Origin: an uncultured Prevotellaceae bacterium
GTDB lineage: Bacteria; Bacteroidota; Bacteroidia; Bacteroidales; Bacteroidaceae
DNA length: 64,000 nt
Direction of reading: 5' to 3'
Assembly: GCA_949295905.1 (NCBI GenBank)
Contig: CASFNA010000023.1
Location: forward strand, 1-64,000
Within the stretch, counting starts at the first letter, position 1. The number at the start of each line of letters is the position of its first letter. Of this stretch, positions 45,997-55,090 are shown piece after piece. The notes beneath the pieces were generated by a model. It searched no databases. It was not told the DNA's origin and was given only the letters and a program-made list of their open reading frames with translations. Made by a program: the position numbers and the translations under genes.

Positions 45997-46827
45997 TCAA
46001 GGCAGCTTGGGATATTTCTTGAAGTCGGGCTTGCGCTTTTCAAGAAAGGCCTTGCCGCCTTCTTGCGCTTCGTCCAAGAAGTAATAAAGCATGGTGGCAT
46101 CGCCGGCAAGCTCTTGTATGCCGGCTTGTCCGTCAAGTTCGGCGTTGAGGCCAGCCTTTATCATACGCAATGCCAACGGGCTGCGTTCCATCATGGTTTG
46201 CGCCCATTCTACACAAGTGTCTTCCAATTCGTCGAACGGCACAACACAGTTTACAAGTCCCATCTGTTCAGCTTCACGGGCTGAATACTGCCGGCACATG
46301 AACCAGATTTCGCGCGCCTTCTTCTGTCCTACTATGCGTGCGAGATAAGAGGCACCGAAGCCTGCGTCAAAAGAACCGACTTTAGGACCTGTCTGGCCGA
46401 ATATTGCATTCTCACTTGCTATTGTCAGGTCGCATACAACATGTAACACATGACCTCCGCCTATGGCATATCCGTTGACCATCGCTATTACAGGTTTTGG
46501 TAAAGAACGAATCTGCTTTTGAACATCAAGGACGTTGAGGCGTGGAACACCGTCCTCGCCTACATATCCGCCACGCCCCTTCACGTGCATGTCGCCACCG
46601 GAGCAAAACGCCTTGTCGCCTGCTCCGGTCAGTATTACAACACCTATGCGCTGGGCCTCACGACAATAAGCGAACGCCTGGCTCATCTCCCATGTTGTTC
46701 TTGGTGTAAATGCGTTACGGTAACGTGGGCGGTTGATTGTAATCTTGGCTATGCCGTCAAACTCCTCAAACAAAATTTCCTTGAAATCAAAACCTTCTAT
46801 GGTTTTCCAATTCCTATTTTCCTTCAT
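45997..46827 (-). CDS. menB: 1,4-Dihydroxy-2-naphthoyl-CoA synthase
   Basis: A crotonase-fold enzyme of 276 residues closing the naphthoquinone ring. Motifs are [53 protein letters not shown] and the [14 protein letters not shown] segment. Start ATG 46827 is preferred over a TTG two codons upstream. It overlaps the 3' end of menD by 14 bases. Confidence 0.95.
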   Translation of the reverse strand: MKENRNWKTIEGFDFKEILFEEFDGIAKITINRPRYRNAFTPRTTWEMSQAFAYCREAQRIGVVILTGAGDKAFCSGGDMHVKGRGGYVGEDGVPRLNVLDVQKQIRSLPKPVIAMVNGYAIGGGHVLHVVCDLTIASENAIFGQTGPKVGSFDAGFGASYLARIVGQKKAREIWFMCRQYSAREAEQMGLVNCVVPFDELEDTCVEWAQTMMERSPLALRMIKAGLNAELDGQAGIQELAGDATMLYYFLDEAQEGGKAFLEKRKPDFKKYPKLP

Positions 46828-48499
46828 TTCCAATATATTTCATAAAATCACTTATCACGCGCTTGTCTTCTTCTGCGTCAGTAAATATTTCCAATAATAT
46901 CGGCCGCTTTGATGTCGTTGTCATAAGCGTAGCCAATCCCAAACGTAATTCTTCCATGTTTCTGGCAGAAAGATGACCAATGTCGTTCTGCGTACATATT
47001 CCTTTGGCGTCAGTATTGTGGCGCGCTGTAACCAATCCGTCGAATGCAGAACTATCACGCAAACCTTTAAGGCTGTAGAATATTCCGCCACAGCTGTTGT
47101 TCAGCAATATTATGCGTAAGTTTCCTTGTAAGTTTGTGTTCCATAGGGCGTTTTGGTCATAGAAAAAGCTCAAATCGCCTATCACGCAGAATATAACCGA
47201 TTGCTTGTTGGCAACAGAAAATCCTGCAGCTGTAGAAAGGCTGCCTTCAATGCCGTTTACACCACGGTTACACCAGACATGATGTTTCGCATAAATGCAT
47301 GCGAGCCTTATTGCATTGCTATTGGCATAATGTACTTCCCATTTGTAATCTATCTTGCTAAGGGAATGTTCAAATTCTTTTACGGCAGCCATCTGTGAAT
47401 ATCGCGGCTCATAATTCCATGTACGCTCGCATATTTCATCCATAAGCATGTTCCATCTTTTGGCATAGTCTCTTCCCGACGGCAAGCTGTCATTTGTTGC
47501 TTTTCCCAAATAGTATGAAAGTGTCGATAACGTTTCAATAGGACTGCCTTTGATGACACCAGTCTGACACATGAAGGTGTCATGCACCTCTCCGTCTTCA
47601 GATACAGCCCATACCTCAGGAATGCCAGTATTCCTTAGAAACTGTTTCAGTCTTTTGCTTACTATAGTGTCACCGACATATAATAAAAAGTCTGGTAAAT
47701 AACTTGCTGCGTTGTCAATGCTTTTGAGTGCCAAGTCGGCTAATCGCTGTGTTCTGCTTGATAATGGCTCAGACAACACTGCAACATGCTTACCTATAAT
47801 CTTCAAGGTCTCCTCTATTTCATCCATGTTACGGTTTATCTGCCCGACAACAAGCATAGGCCGCTTGGCTGCAACCATGCGCGACAACACGCAACATCTG
47901 AAAGTTTGCGCATCAAGCATTGGCTTAATGAATTTCATCTTTGGCACAATGGGCAGTTCTTCAACGCCGAATTCAAATAAAGGTTCGCTTATTGGAACAT
48001 TGATATGCACAGACATGCGCCCGTCTGTAGCAACGGCCGTCAACGCCTCATTGACAAGACGCTTGCAATGCCAACGCTCAATATCATCATGAGGTTCTGG
48101 TAGGTTGACACTTTTGCTTACAAAACAACCAAAAGCGCCTGGTTGATGCAGGGTTTGTCCGTCAAGTTGCCCTATCCATGCTGTCGGGCGGTCAGCGGAA
48201 ATGATAATGAGGCCGTGATGTTGATAAGTAGCTTCTGCTACAGCTGGAGAAAGATTGAGCAACGCTGTACCGGATGTAACACAAACAACCACGGGCGTAT
48301 CGTCAGCCAGTGACATGCCCAAAGCATAAAAGCCTGCGCTGCGTTCGTCTGTCACTGGGTAACACTCTATGCTACCGCATTCATTAAGATTGTGAACGAT
48401 AGGAGCATTCCTTGACCCCGGACATACAACCGCACGCTTTACACCATGCTCTATGAGCAATGATGTCAATATATTTACATTCTCTTTATTGACAAACAT
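46814..48499 (-). CDS. menD: 2-Succinyl-5-enolpyruvyl-6-hydroxy-3-cyclohexene-1-carboxylate synthase
   Basis: A thiamine-diphosphate enzyme of 561 residues. It has [14 protein letters not shown] near residue 25, [51 protein letters not shown], and in the C-terminal domain [17 protein letters not shown] with [14 protein letters not shown] and a NNSCGGIF ThDP-binding loop. It uses isochorismate from MenF and 2-oxoglutarate. It overlaps menF by 25 bases, suggesting translational coupling. Confidence 0.95.
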   Translation of the reverse strand: MFVNKENVNILTSLLIEHGVKRAVVCPGSRNAPIVHNLNECGSIECYPVTDERSAGFYALGMSLADDTPVVVCVTSGTALLNLSPAVAEATYQHHGLIIISADRPTAWIGQLDGQTLHQPGAFGCFVSKSVNLPEPHDDIERWHCKRLVNEALTAVATDGRMSVHINVPISEPLFEFGVEELPIVPKMKFIKPMLDAQTFRCCVLSRMVAAKRPMLVVGQINRNMDEIEETLKIIGKHVAVLSEPLSSRTQRLADLALKSIDNAASYLPDFLLYVGDTIVSKRLKQFLRNTGIPEVWAVSEDGEVHDTFMCQTGVIKGSPIETLSTLSYYLGKATNDSLPSGRDYAKRWNMLMDEICERTWNYEPRYSQMAAVKEFEHSLSKIDYKWEVHYANSNAIRLACIYAKHHVWCNRGVNGIEGSLSTAAGFSVANKQSVIFCVIGDLSFFYDQNALWNTNLQGNLRIILLNNSCGGIFYSLKGLRDSSAFDGLVTARHNTDAKGICTQNDIGHLSARNMEELRLGLATLMTTTSKRPILLEIFTDAEEDKRVISDFMKYIGNEGK

Positions 48500-49554
48500 C
48501 TTCTCATTGTATCCATTTTGGCTTCGGTCTCAAGCCATTCATCATAAACTTCACTATCAGCCAATAAGCCTCCACCGGCATAAAGACGGCATTTGCAATT
48601 GTCTATCTGCATACATCTCAATGTTACATAAAGATGCGTACCTTCTTCACCCATATTTAGCGGACCGGCAAAACCGCTGTAATACTTGCGGTCGCATGCT
48701 TCATTTTCACAAATGAAATTATAAGCATCAGATTTAGGGATACCGCATACAGCTGGCGTAGGATGCAACTTTTCGATAAGTTTGCCAATATCCGTGACAT
48801 CTATCTTGAAGTAAAAATCACTGCGCAAATGTTTTACTAATCCAGCCCTTGCCGTATAAGGTCCGGTTTCATTAATCGATGAAGAATAATCATACAGACA
48901 CTCTTTTATATACGTTGAGACATATTCCTGCTCACGTATGTTTTTCGTACTCCATTCATGAATGTCACCAGTATCTTTTCTTATTGCCAACTGAATATCC
49001 GAGTCCTTGTCCTCATCAATGGGCATCGTTCCTGCAAGAGCCATGGTATGCCATGTGTCTTTATCGTTTTCCAATAATATCTCAGGAGTAGCCATAAGCC
49101 ATGTTCCACATTGCGGCATTGACACCAAAGCTATGAACATGCGAGGATAAAGGACACAGGCACGCATGAAAAGTTTTTCAATATCAAGCGGTGGAATCGA
49201 CTCTTCGTCAGAACAACGTGAAAGTACAATTTTTGAGAATTCTCCATTGTTAAGTTTCTCATGGAAACGCGAGAAGACCTTTTCGTATTTATGGCGTTCT
49301 CCGTCAATGTCCCGTTTGTGAAAAAGAGTTTCGTCAAAGTCTACAAGTCCGTTGACTACATGTTTCTCCACGAGATTCGGAGTTAGAAGTAAAAAAGAAT
49401 GATTGGAAGTATGACGAAACGGAGCGAATATAAAACCAGACTTTCCGTTAAGTTCTTCACATGATGACAATGTAAGCGGTTCGCCGCTTGTCTGCTCCAT
49501 CAATGTGTATTCGCTTGCATAAGGGTATCTGTATAAGGCAAATGCACCTTTCAT
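48475..49554 (-). CDS. menF: Isochorismate synthase
   Basis: A chorismate-binding enzyme, 359 residues from ATG 49554 (MKGAFALYRYP). The longer frame, starting at 49611, would overlap the small membrane protein gene. Motifs are KIVLSRC, WLMATPEILL, ALAGTMP, REQEYVSTYI, KLHPTPAVCGIPK and YYSGFAGPL, and the CRLYAGGGL end. It commits chorismate to menaquinone and heads the men gene run. Confidence 0.92.
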   Translation of the reverse strand: MKGAFALYRYPYASEYTLMEQTSGEPLTLSSCEELNGKSGFIFAPFRHTSNHSFLLLTPNLVEKHVVNGLVDFDETLFHKRDIDGERHKYEKVFSRFHEKLNNGEFSKIVLSRCSDEESIPPLDIEKLFMRACVLYPRMFIALVSMPQCGTWLMATPEILLENDKDTWHTMALAGTMPIDEDKDSDIQLAIRKDTGDIHEWSTKNIREQEYVSTYIKECLYDYSSSINETGPYTARAGLVKHLRSDFYFKIDVTDIGKLIEKLHPTPAVCGIPKSDAYNFICENEACDRKYYSGFAGPLNMGEEGTHLYVTLRCMQIDNCKCRLYAGGGLLADSEVYDEWLETEAKMDTMRRCLSIKRM

Positions 49555-49579
49555 CGCATACTTATTTATATCAATGTAC

Positions 49580-49732
49580 TTATTTGAAATGCCAAAAATA
49601 CAAAGCGACAAGAGCCGCGATTATCACCGCAAAGAACAGTGACTTCATCAGACAGCCGGCAACTTTCTTCAAAACAATTATCGCCACAATGGCTGCAATA
49701 ATGCAGAATATGTAATAAGCAAAATTTTCCAT
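49580..49732 (-). CDS. Small two-helix membrane protein (50 residues)
   Basis: A 50-codon ORF from ATG 49732 to TAA 49580-49582. The protein has two hydrophobic stretches (about residues 4-20, YYIFCIIAAIVAIIV-type, and 32-46, LFFAVIIAALVALYF-type) separated by a short basic hairpin (LKKVAGCLMK). It is predicted as a helical hairpin in the inner membrane. It fits tightly between the pseudouridine synthase gene (19 bases away) and menF (25 bases), on the same strand. Function unknown; a chance ORF is possible, but the length, composition and spacing are good. Confidence 0.62.
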   Translation of the reverse strand: MENFAYYIFCIIAAIVAIIVLKKVAGCLMKSLFFAVIIAALVALYFWHFK

Positions 49733-49751
49733 TTATACAACAATCTTATCC

Positions 49752-50651
49752 TTACTTGAACAAACTTTTAAAAGCTGGTGGTATTGGAGTTTCAAACTCC
49801 ATGCGCTCCCTCGTGACAGGGTGGTAGAAACACAGCATATAAGCGTGCAGGCACAGACGGTGAAGAGGGTCGTCGCCGTTCCCATATTTAATGTCACCAC
49901 ATACAGGATGCCCCATGTCGGCCGAATGTACACGTATCTGGTTTTTACGTCCGGTCTCCAGACGGTATTCCACAAGGCTATGTTCTGTGGTACGTGCTAG
50001 CGTATGAAAATGTGTCACAGCATATTTGCCTCCATTATCAATCGGCGACGAATATGTAATATATGCTTTGTTGTCTTTCAGCCAATTGGCTATCGTTCCG
50101 CCTTCGTCCTCTACCTCACCACTGACAACGGCAACATAACGGCGGTCATAAACAATGTCATGCCAATTGTGCTCCAATATCTGTTCTGTTTCCATATCCT
50201 TGGCATAAACCATGAGTCCGCTTGTGTCCCGGTCAAGCCTATGCACCACATGAGCCGTACAACGCTGACGGCTTTTATGGAAATAATCGTCAAGCACTGA
50301 TTTTACATTAAGCGAACTATGTCCGGCCGCCATAGAGAGTATGCCGATATTTTTCTCCACAACAACAATATACCTGTCTTCATATACAAGTTTGACATAA
50401 CGGCTCTTAAGCTGCAAGTCTTCACGCTTACGCTTGCTTACAGCCACCTTCATGCCTGGCTGCAACGGAAAGTCAAACTGTGTGACGAACTTTCCGTCAA
50501 CTTTTATTCCCCGCCCACGCAGCGTCGCCTTTATTTTTGTGCGGCTCTCATTCTTGACGTTTGCGAGTAGGAATTCAAGTAACGGCTTTTCTTCTGTTAC
50601 TGTAAAATATAAAAAATCTGCGTTGGGTTTATGGTTGTCCCTATTTGACAT
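49752..50651 (-). CDS. RluA-family pseudouridine synthase
   Basis: A 299-residue RNA pseudouridine synthase. An S4-like N-terminal domain (about residues 20-70, RTKIKATLRGRGIKVDG) precedes the catalytic domain with HVVHRLDRDTSGLMVYAK (catalytic Asp near 143) and the YRLETGRKNQIRVH motif. The target uridine (23S rRNA or tRNA) cannot be told. It lies in a run of minus-strand genes from DUF1232 to menE. Confidence 0.92.
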   Translation of the reverse strand: MSNRDNHKPNADFLYFTVTEEKPLLEFLLANVKNESRTKIKATLRGRGIKVDGKFVTQFDFPLQPGMKVAVSKRKREDLQLKSRYVKLVYEDRYIVVVEKNIGILSMAAGHSSLNVKSVLDDYFHKSRQRCTAHVVHRLDRDTSGLMVYAKDMETEQILEHNWHDIVYDRRYVAVVSGEVEDEGGTIANWLKDNKAYITYSSPIDNGGKYAVTHFHTLARTTEHSLVEYRLETGRKNQIRVHSADMGHPVCGDIKYGNGDDPLHRLCLHAYMLCFYHPVTRERMEFETPIPPAFKSLFK

Positions 50652-50668
50652 GATAAATTTTACAATTC

Positions 50669-51007
50669 TTATTGTATATGATGTTCGGGCACAATTGCCA
50701 GATATAGCAAATCCGCATCCGTGTTATTTTCCATATAATGTGAATGACCTTCAGGGCAATAATGAACTTGGCCTTTTGCAACTGTTTCCACTTTGCCGTC
50801 ACAATGGAATGTGGCGGTTCCACTGAGGATGTAGACAATCTCGCAATTGCCTTCATGCTTGTGGAGGCCGCTTGATGCTCTCGGGCGCAGGCGGCTCATC
50901 ATTATCTTGCACTTGTCGTCCACGTAGTTGCGGGTGAGCAGTTCACCGTGCCCTCCCTTGAAATTCATTATGCTTTCTTCTTTTATTTTGTCAAAATCGA
51001 TGACCAT
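50669..51007 (-). CDS. Cupin-domain protein
   Basis: 112 residues forming a single cupin beta-barrel. The metal-binding pattern is visible as SGLHKHEGNCEIVYILSG and, later, YCPEGHSHYMEN. The core is GTATFHCDGKVETVAKGQ. It is probably a small metal-binding enzyme or sugar/ligand sensor; the function is unknown. It is 12 bases after the DUF1232 gene and 17 before the pseudouridine synthase gene. Confidence 0.85.
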   Translation of the reverse strand: MVIDFDKIKEESIMNFKGGHGELLTRNYVDDKCKIMMSRLRPRASSGLHKHEGNCEIVYILSGTATFHCDGKVETVAKGQVHYCPEGHSHYMENNTDADLLYLAIVPEHHIQ

Positions 51008-51019
51008 GGTGTATGATGT

Positions 51020-51409
51020 TTATTCCTTGTCGAAAAGGGTGTTTATTTCGGCTATTTCGTCTTCGTCGAACCATTTGCCAAGCTTGGATTTGGCCTTCTC
51101 TTTTATTTCTTCCGACACATTGCCCCATACTTTGTTAAGTACGTACACGAGCACGGCCAAATCGTCACCCAGTCCAGCAATGGGAATGGCATCTGGTATG
51201 ACATCCAAAGGACTTATCAGATAGCCTAATGCACCGACAATGATAGCCTTGTCTTTCATGGTAATTTTGTCGCTTTGCAATGTATAATAAAGTATCAGCG
51301 CGGCATATACCAGCTTGGCTCCTGCCCTCTTGGCTATTCTTGATATCTTTTCAATAAAGTCACTTGCCGTGAATTTATTGGAATATGACATGAAATCTGG
51401 TAAATTCAT
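51020..51409 (-). CDS. YkvA-type DUF1232 membrane protein
   Basis: 129 residues with the DUF1232 signature KAIIVGALGYLISPLDVIPDAIP followed by GLGDDLAVL (about residues 58-95), partly buried in the membrane. The function of the family is unknown. It starts the minus-strand gene run that leads into the men genes. Confidence 0.88.
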   Translation of the reverse strand: MNLPDFMSYSNKFTASDFIEKISRIAKRAGAKLVYAALILYYTLQSDKITMKDKAIIVGALGYLISPLDVIPDAIPIAGLGDDLAVLVYVLNKVWGNVSEEIKEKAKSKLGKWFDEDEIAEINTLFDKE

Positions 51410-51534
51410 ATTCTAATTACTTTTAAATGGTGCAACTTAATTTGGCACAAAAGTAGTAATTATTTTCATTTCCTCCAAATTTATTTTGCGTTTAGCAATA
51501 GTTGTTATACCTTTGGAGAAATTTTAAATAAATT

Positions 51535-51930
51535 ATGGGAATAAGGAAAATTACAGATTGGGAGCACTCTATAACGGACAAGATGGAAAGCTGCAAGGAA
51601 TACGACGGCTTTCCGCGTCCGGAAGATTTTTATACGACCGAGGCGGAAGTTAAAGATTACGTATATGACAAACAGCGTGTGCTTGACCGTGGAGATGAGC
51701 GCAGCAGGAATCTTGTAATACCAGGCATTATACTTGTAATGCCAGTGATAATACTGTCGGGTTTCGGCGACGGGGTAAAGATTCTGCTTTTCGGTGTGTT
51801 GATTGGCGTTATTCTTACAATGCTTTATTTTGTAATTGCAAAAGCTGTTGATAAAATGAAGCTGAAGAAAATGTATGACGACAATATTGAGCGGTATGTA
51901 CAGGCCGTATTGGATTATGTTGAAAAGTAA
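51535..51930 (+). CDS. Hypothetical membrane protein, 131 residues
   Basis: I do not recognise the family. A polar N-terminus of about 58 residues is followed by two adjacent membrane segments (about 60-78, LVIPGIILVMPVIIL-type, and 84-103, LLFGVLIGVILTMLYFVI) and a basic, helical tail with a likely amphipathic helix (KMKLKKMYDDNIERYVQAVLDYVEK). It is monocistronic, divergent from the DUF1232 gene and closed by a very strong hairpin. Confidence 0.7.
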   Translation: MGIRKITDWEHSITDKMESCKEYDGFPRPEDFYTTEAEVKDYVYDKQRVLDRGDERSRNLVIPGIILVMPVIILSGFGDGVKILLFGVLIGVILTMLYFVIAKAVDKMKLKKMYDDNIERYVQAVLDYVEK

Positions 51931-51950
51931 ACTTGTTATGGTAGTTGTAT

Positions 51951-51994
51951 ATGTCACGGCACGGTGAATATTCACTGTGCCGTGACATCTTTTA
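51951..51994. terminator. Bidirectional terminator
   Basis: An almost perfect hairpin: a 12-bp outer stem (51951-51962 with 51977-51988), with an inner GTGAATATTCAC palindrome. A short T run follows on the plus strand. It lies between the converging membrane protein and YihY genes. Confidence 0.85.
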
Positions 51995-52008
51995 ATGTGT
52001 GAGCAACA

Positions 52009-53328
52009 TCACATGTCTTTGAGTAATATCCCACGTTGACTGTCCAAGTACTCGGAACGCGACCTTATCACATGCTTCCAGTTGTCAGTAGCAAGCATGT
52101 GCATGTCAAGCTCTATCGACCATTTTCCTTGTGACTCAATCCTGTCTATAAGCATTCCCACACTAAGCCTTTCTGTAGATTCTGCCGGCTGGTACATGCT
52201 TTCTTCGCCTTTCTCGTCGCTTGTAACTTCTATTATTATATGTACGCGCGTCAATTCGTATAGAAGGTCGTTGACGATTCTTACGGGTATTCCCGTCTTC
52301 AGTTTAAGTTCCAACGCTGTATAAGGCCTGCCTCCCTCGTCAAAACGCTTGCATATAAGGCTTGCCAACATAACACTTAGCATGAGCCGGTAACGGTGGC
52401 AAATGTCTTCTGTCTTGGCCCTGAAAGCAAAATCTTCAAGGTTTTGGCTAGTATAGCAGAGCTCTGCACCGAACAGGCATATCGTCCAGGATATTTGCAC
52501 CCAAAGCATGAACAGCGGCAAGGCGGCAAACGAACCGTAAATGGCGTTGTAGCTGCTCACCCATATCTGCGAGTGGATGTAAACAAGCTGAAGCCCTTGC
52601 ATGGCCACGCCGGCAAGAATGCCAGGAACTATTGCGCAGCCAAATTTCACTTTCGTGTTTGGCATGAACAGATATAGTGCTATGAATACGGCCGACATGA
52701 AGATATACGGCATCAAGGCTATGATGAAACGCATAACAGGTGCCAGCAGCGCATATCCCTCAATGCTGTCGGACACCGTTGCCACAAATATGGAAATACC
52801 CGACGTTATCACTATTATTATAGGCATCAGCAGGAACATCGCCATATAGTCTGTTATCGTGCGGAACAGGCTGCGTGGCTTTTTCACCTGCCAGATGTAG
52901 TTGAAAGTCTGCTCGATATTGCTAATGAGCATAATGACCGTCCATAGCATGAATATCAGTCCCACCCCAAGGAATACGCCGCTCTTGGTGTGGACGAGGT
53001 ACGAATTGACGAAGCCGACTATTACTTCTGCGGCCTGTGGCTGGCTTGCCAGGGCGTCACGGAACCAGTCTTCAATATACTTGTTGTAACCGAATCCGCG
53101 TGCTATGGCGAAGACAACCGCCATTATAGGCACTATGGCAAGCAAGGTGGAATAAGTGAGGGCTGAGGCTGCATCGACCATACGCTTTGTTGTGGCGCGT
53201 TCGATTGCAAGGAGCAGTTTTTTCACAACGCCGTATAGAAAATACAGCCACGGCGAAACGTCCTGACGCTTTACATGCCAGATGCCTACAGTCAGAAATC
53301 TTATTATCCGTGTTATCTGTTTTTTCAT
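52009..53328 (-). CDS. YihY/BrkB-family membrane protein with winged-helix-like tail
   Basis: 439 residues from ATG 53328 (MKKQITRII); the longer frame has an unlikely polar lead. The BrkB/YihY domain, with about six membrane helices, covers residues 25-300 (DAASALTYSTLLAIVPIMAVVFAIARGF, LMLWTVIMLISNIEQTFNYIW, YNAIYGSFAALPLFMLWVQISW). After residue 310 a soluble C-terminal domain follows, with a winged-helix look (ALELKLKTGIPVRIVNDLLYELTRVHII). The family was once misnamed ribonuclease BN; its real role is unknown. It is immediately downstream of the RNase P RNA gene on the same strand. Confidence 0.87.
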   Translation of the reverse strand: MKKQITRIIRFLTVGIWHVKRQDVSPWLYFLYGVVKKLLLAIERATTKRMVDAASALTYSTLLAIVPIMAVVFAIARGFGYNKYIEDWFRDALASQPQAAEVIVGFVNSYLVHTKSGVFLGVGLIFMLWTVIMLISNIEQTFNYIWQVKKPRSLFRTITDYMAMFLLMPIIIVITSGISIFVATVSDSIEGYALLAPVMRFIIALMPYIFMSAVFIALYLFMPNTKVKFGCAIVPGILAGVAMQGLQLVYIHSQIWVSSYNAIYGSFAALPLFMLWVQISWTICLFGAELCYTSQNLEDFAFRAKTEDICHRYRLMLSVMLASLICKRFDEGGRPYTALELKLKTGIPVRIVNDLLYELTRVHIIIEVTSDEKGEESMYQPAESTERLSVGMLIDRIESQGKWSIELDMHMLATDNWKHVIRSRSEYLDSQRGILLKDM

Positions 53329-53390
53329 ACGTATAATGGTTGTTAGGTCGTTTTTGGGGATAAGCCAAAGATGCAGCATGTTCCCGCTGT

Positions 53391-53780
53391 AAAAAGAATA
53401 CAGTGTCCCTGTAAGCCGGGTTCTGTTCCGCTACGGCCTTGCGGCTAAGCGGTGCCTGCCATTTATCTACTCCGCAAATCACTCTGCGGCTCAAGCGTTC
53501 CACCCTCCATCGTTTAAAAATCGGGCGGACAACCCTCAGACGACGGTTTACGCGAACTTGCAGCCTCCAGATAGCACAGCCTGACAGTCACCTGCCAGCT
53601 GGTGGTCTCTTACACCGCCTTCTCACCCTTACCTGCGACATGCGCAGGCGGTTGTTTTCTTCTGCATCATCCTGCCGTCACCGACAGCTTCCATTTTCAG
53701 AAGTGGAGCGTCCTATGCTGCCCGGACTTTCCTCTCGCATTATATTGCAAATGCCAGCGGCAGACCGGAACACTGTATTC
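53391..53780 (-). ncRNA. rnpB: RNase P RNA (class A)
   Basis: On the reverse strand the 5' part has the universal GAGGAAAGTCCGGGC segment and the 3' part ends in ACAGAACCCGGCTTACAGGG. The two ends pair as helix P1 (53770-53780 with 53396-53406, 11 bp), and a T run follows at 53391-53395. This RNA is the catalytic subunit that trims tRNA 5' ends. The frames across it are not genes. Confidence 0.95.
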
Positions 53781-53786
53781 AATATG

Positions 53787-53818
53787 CAAAGATAATACAA
53801 GTTGGGCGCAATGCCAAA
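53787..53818 (-). promoter_or_regulatory. Predicted rnpB promoter
   Basis: On the minus strand TTTG (53815-53818) and TATCTTTG (53787-53794) have a 20-base spacer. The predicted start falls at the first base of helix P1, which supports both calls. Confidence 0.8.
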
Positions 53819-54045
53819 TAAAAATGGAAGAAACGGGATTTTATTTAGAATACCGAAAGCATGGTGCTTGTTGATACGAAGATATGAATTCCCCATATCG
53901 CAAAAGAAGTTTATGCTGAAATATTTGAATCTGTCATTTTGGCATGTTTTGTGTGAGAAACATTGCAATAAGTCAATCGGAAAATGTCCGCAGAAAACGC
54001 TCAAATAGAAATTTCAAGGTACATGTATGTTGCAACTTTTATGCA

Positions 54046-54200
54046 AAAGGCCATGTTTGATGAAAGCATATGCCGTGTTTGAATGTATGAAAGACCGTGT
54101 CTTTGTGGGGGTGTTAGCCGTCTAAGTGATTTATCGGAACGGCATATATGATGGGCAAATGCCATATTTGCTTCTTGCAAAGGCCGTGAAAGTGTATCAG
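54046..54200. repeat. 22-bp tandem repeat array G (7 consecutive units)
   Basis: Units begin at 54046 (AAAAGGCCATGTTTG), 54068 (CATATGCCGTGTTTG), 54090 (GAAAGACCGTGTCTTTG), 54113 (TGTTAGCCGTCTAAG), 54135 (TCGGAACGGCATATATG), 54157 (CAAATGCCATATTTG) and 54179 (CAAAGGCCGTGAAAG). Spacing is 22 with one step of 23. Weaker units follow to about 54245. It lies in the 830-base divergent gap between rnpB and cdd, where I see no gene. Confidence 0.75.
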
Positions 54201-54535
54201 GTTGCAGGTTATGATTGCACACAATAGTAAATAATTGCTGTATTGTGCTGTATTCCAGCAGATTGCGTTTGCACGCTTTTTTCCCGTATTTTCGTTCAAA
54301 TTGATGAAGGTTTGGCGGCAAGGCCGTTCTCTGAATCCAACGGAAATCAAAAAGAAAGCAAAATCAAATAATGGCTGACTTACGGCTTGAATCACGGGCC
54401 TTTATGCCGGTGAAAATATTATGTGTTGCTCACGGGCGATGCGGATTACGTCTTAGTGCCATAAAAATTGGATTTATAAAAATGTTTCAAATCAATATAA
54501 AGACAGATGATTATATGTTTCTGGAAAAATAATTG

Positions 54536-54543
54536 TAATTTTG
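54536..54543 (+). promoter_or_regulatory. Predicted -7 box of cdd
   Basis: TAATTTTG matches TAnnTTTG 67 bases before cdd. No good -33 element is seen. Confidence 0.45.
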
Positions 54544-54610
54544 CATAGTCTGCAATATGCGGAAAATATTGTAAAAAAAGATTTGTCGTAAAATAAAAAT
54601 ATGATGGCTT

Positions 54611-55090
54611 ATGAAGCAGATTACGATTAAGACGGACGTGGCAGTATGCAGGTATGACGAATTGCAAGATGATGCAGTTATGCTTACCGCCGCCGCCAAG
54701 GAGGCTACCGACAACTCATATTCGCCATATTCGGACTTCCGTGTGGGGGCCGCGGTAAGGCTTGACGACGGCACCGTAATAAAAGGCGCAAACCAAGAGA
54801 ACGCGGCCTTCTCTGTTACGATGTGCGCCGAGCGCGCGGCAATATTCAACGCACAATCTAACTGTCCGCAATCGGCTATTACCGACATTGCCATAGCTGC
54901 GAGAAACAAGGACGGCTTCACGGCCGACCCGGTGTCGCCCTGCGGCTCGTGCAGGCAGGCTCTGTTGGAAATGGAGCAGCGTTACGGGCGCGACATAAGG
55001 ATATATCTATGTGGAAAGGACTGTGTGTATATTCTTGAAAGCGTGAAAGAGCTTATGCCGCTGTCGTTCGTAGGCAAGTCGATGCGCTGA
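54611..55090 (+). CDS. cdd: Cytidine deaminase
   Basis: A zinc hydrolase of pyrimidine salvage, 159 residues. It has YSDFRVGAAVRLDDGT, the catalytic TMCAERAAIF (Cys-Ala-Glu, about residues 80-82) and the zinc pair SPCGSCRQAL. A cysteine as the first zinc ligand places it with the homotetrameric cytidine deaminases. The stop codon abuts the convergent addB-like gene: they end at 55090 and 55091. Confidence 0.94.
   Translation: MKQITIKTDVAVCRYDELQDDAVMLTAAAKEATDNSYSPYSDFRVGAAVRLDDGTVIKGANQENAAFSVTMCAERAAIFNAQSNCPQSAITDIAIAARNKDGFTADPVSPCGSCRQALLEMEQRYGRDIRIYLCGKDCVYILESVKELMPLSFVGKSMR

Noticed and set aside
53439-53874. Two frames on the plus strand near 53.4-53.9 kb
   Set aside because: They lie across the RNase P RNA gene, whose conserved segments explain the sequence.
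54046-54200. CRISPR array
   Set aside because: The 22-bp period is regular, but there is no conserved repeat alternating with unrelated spacers: every unit is a variant of the same core. No cas genes are in the window.
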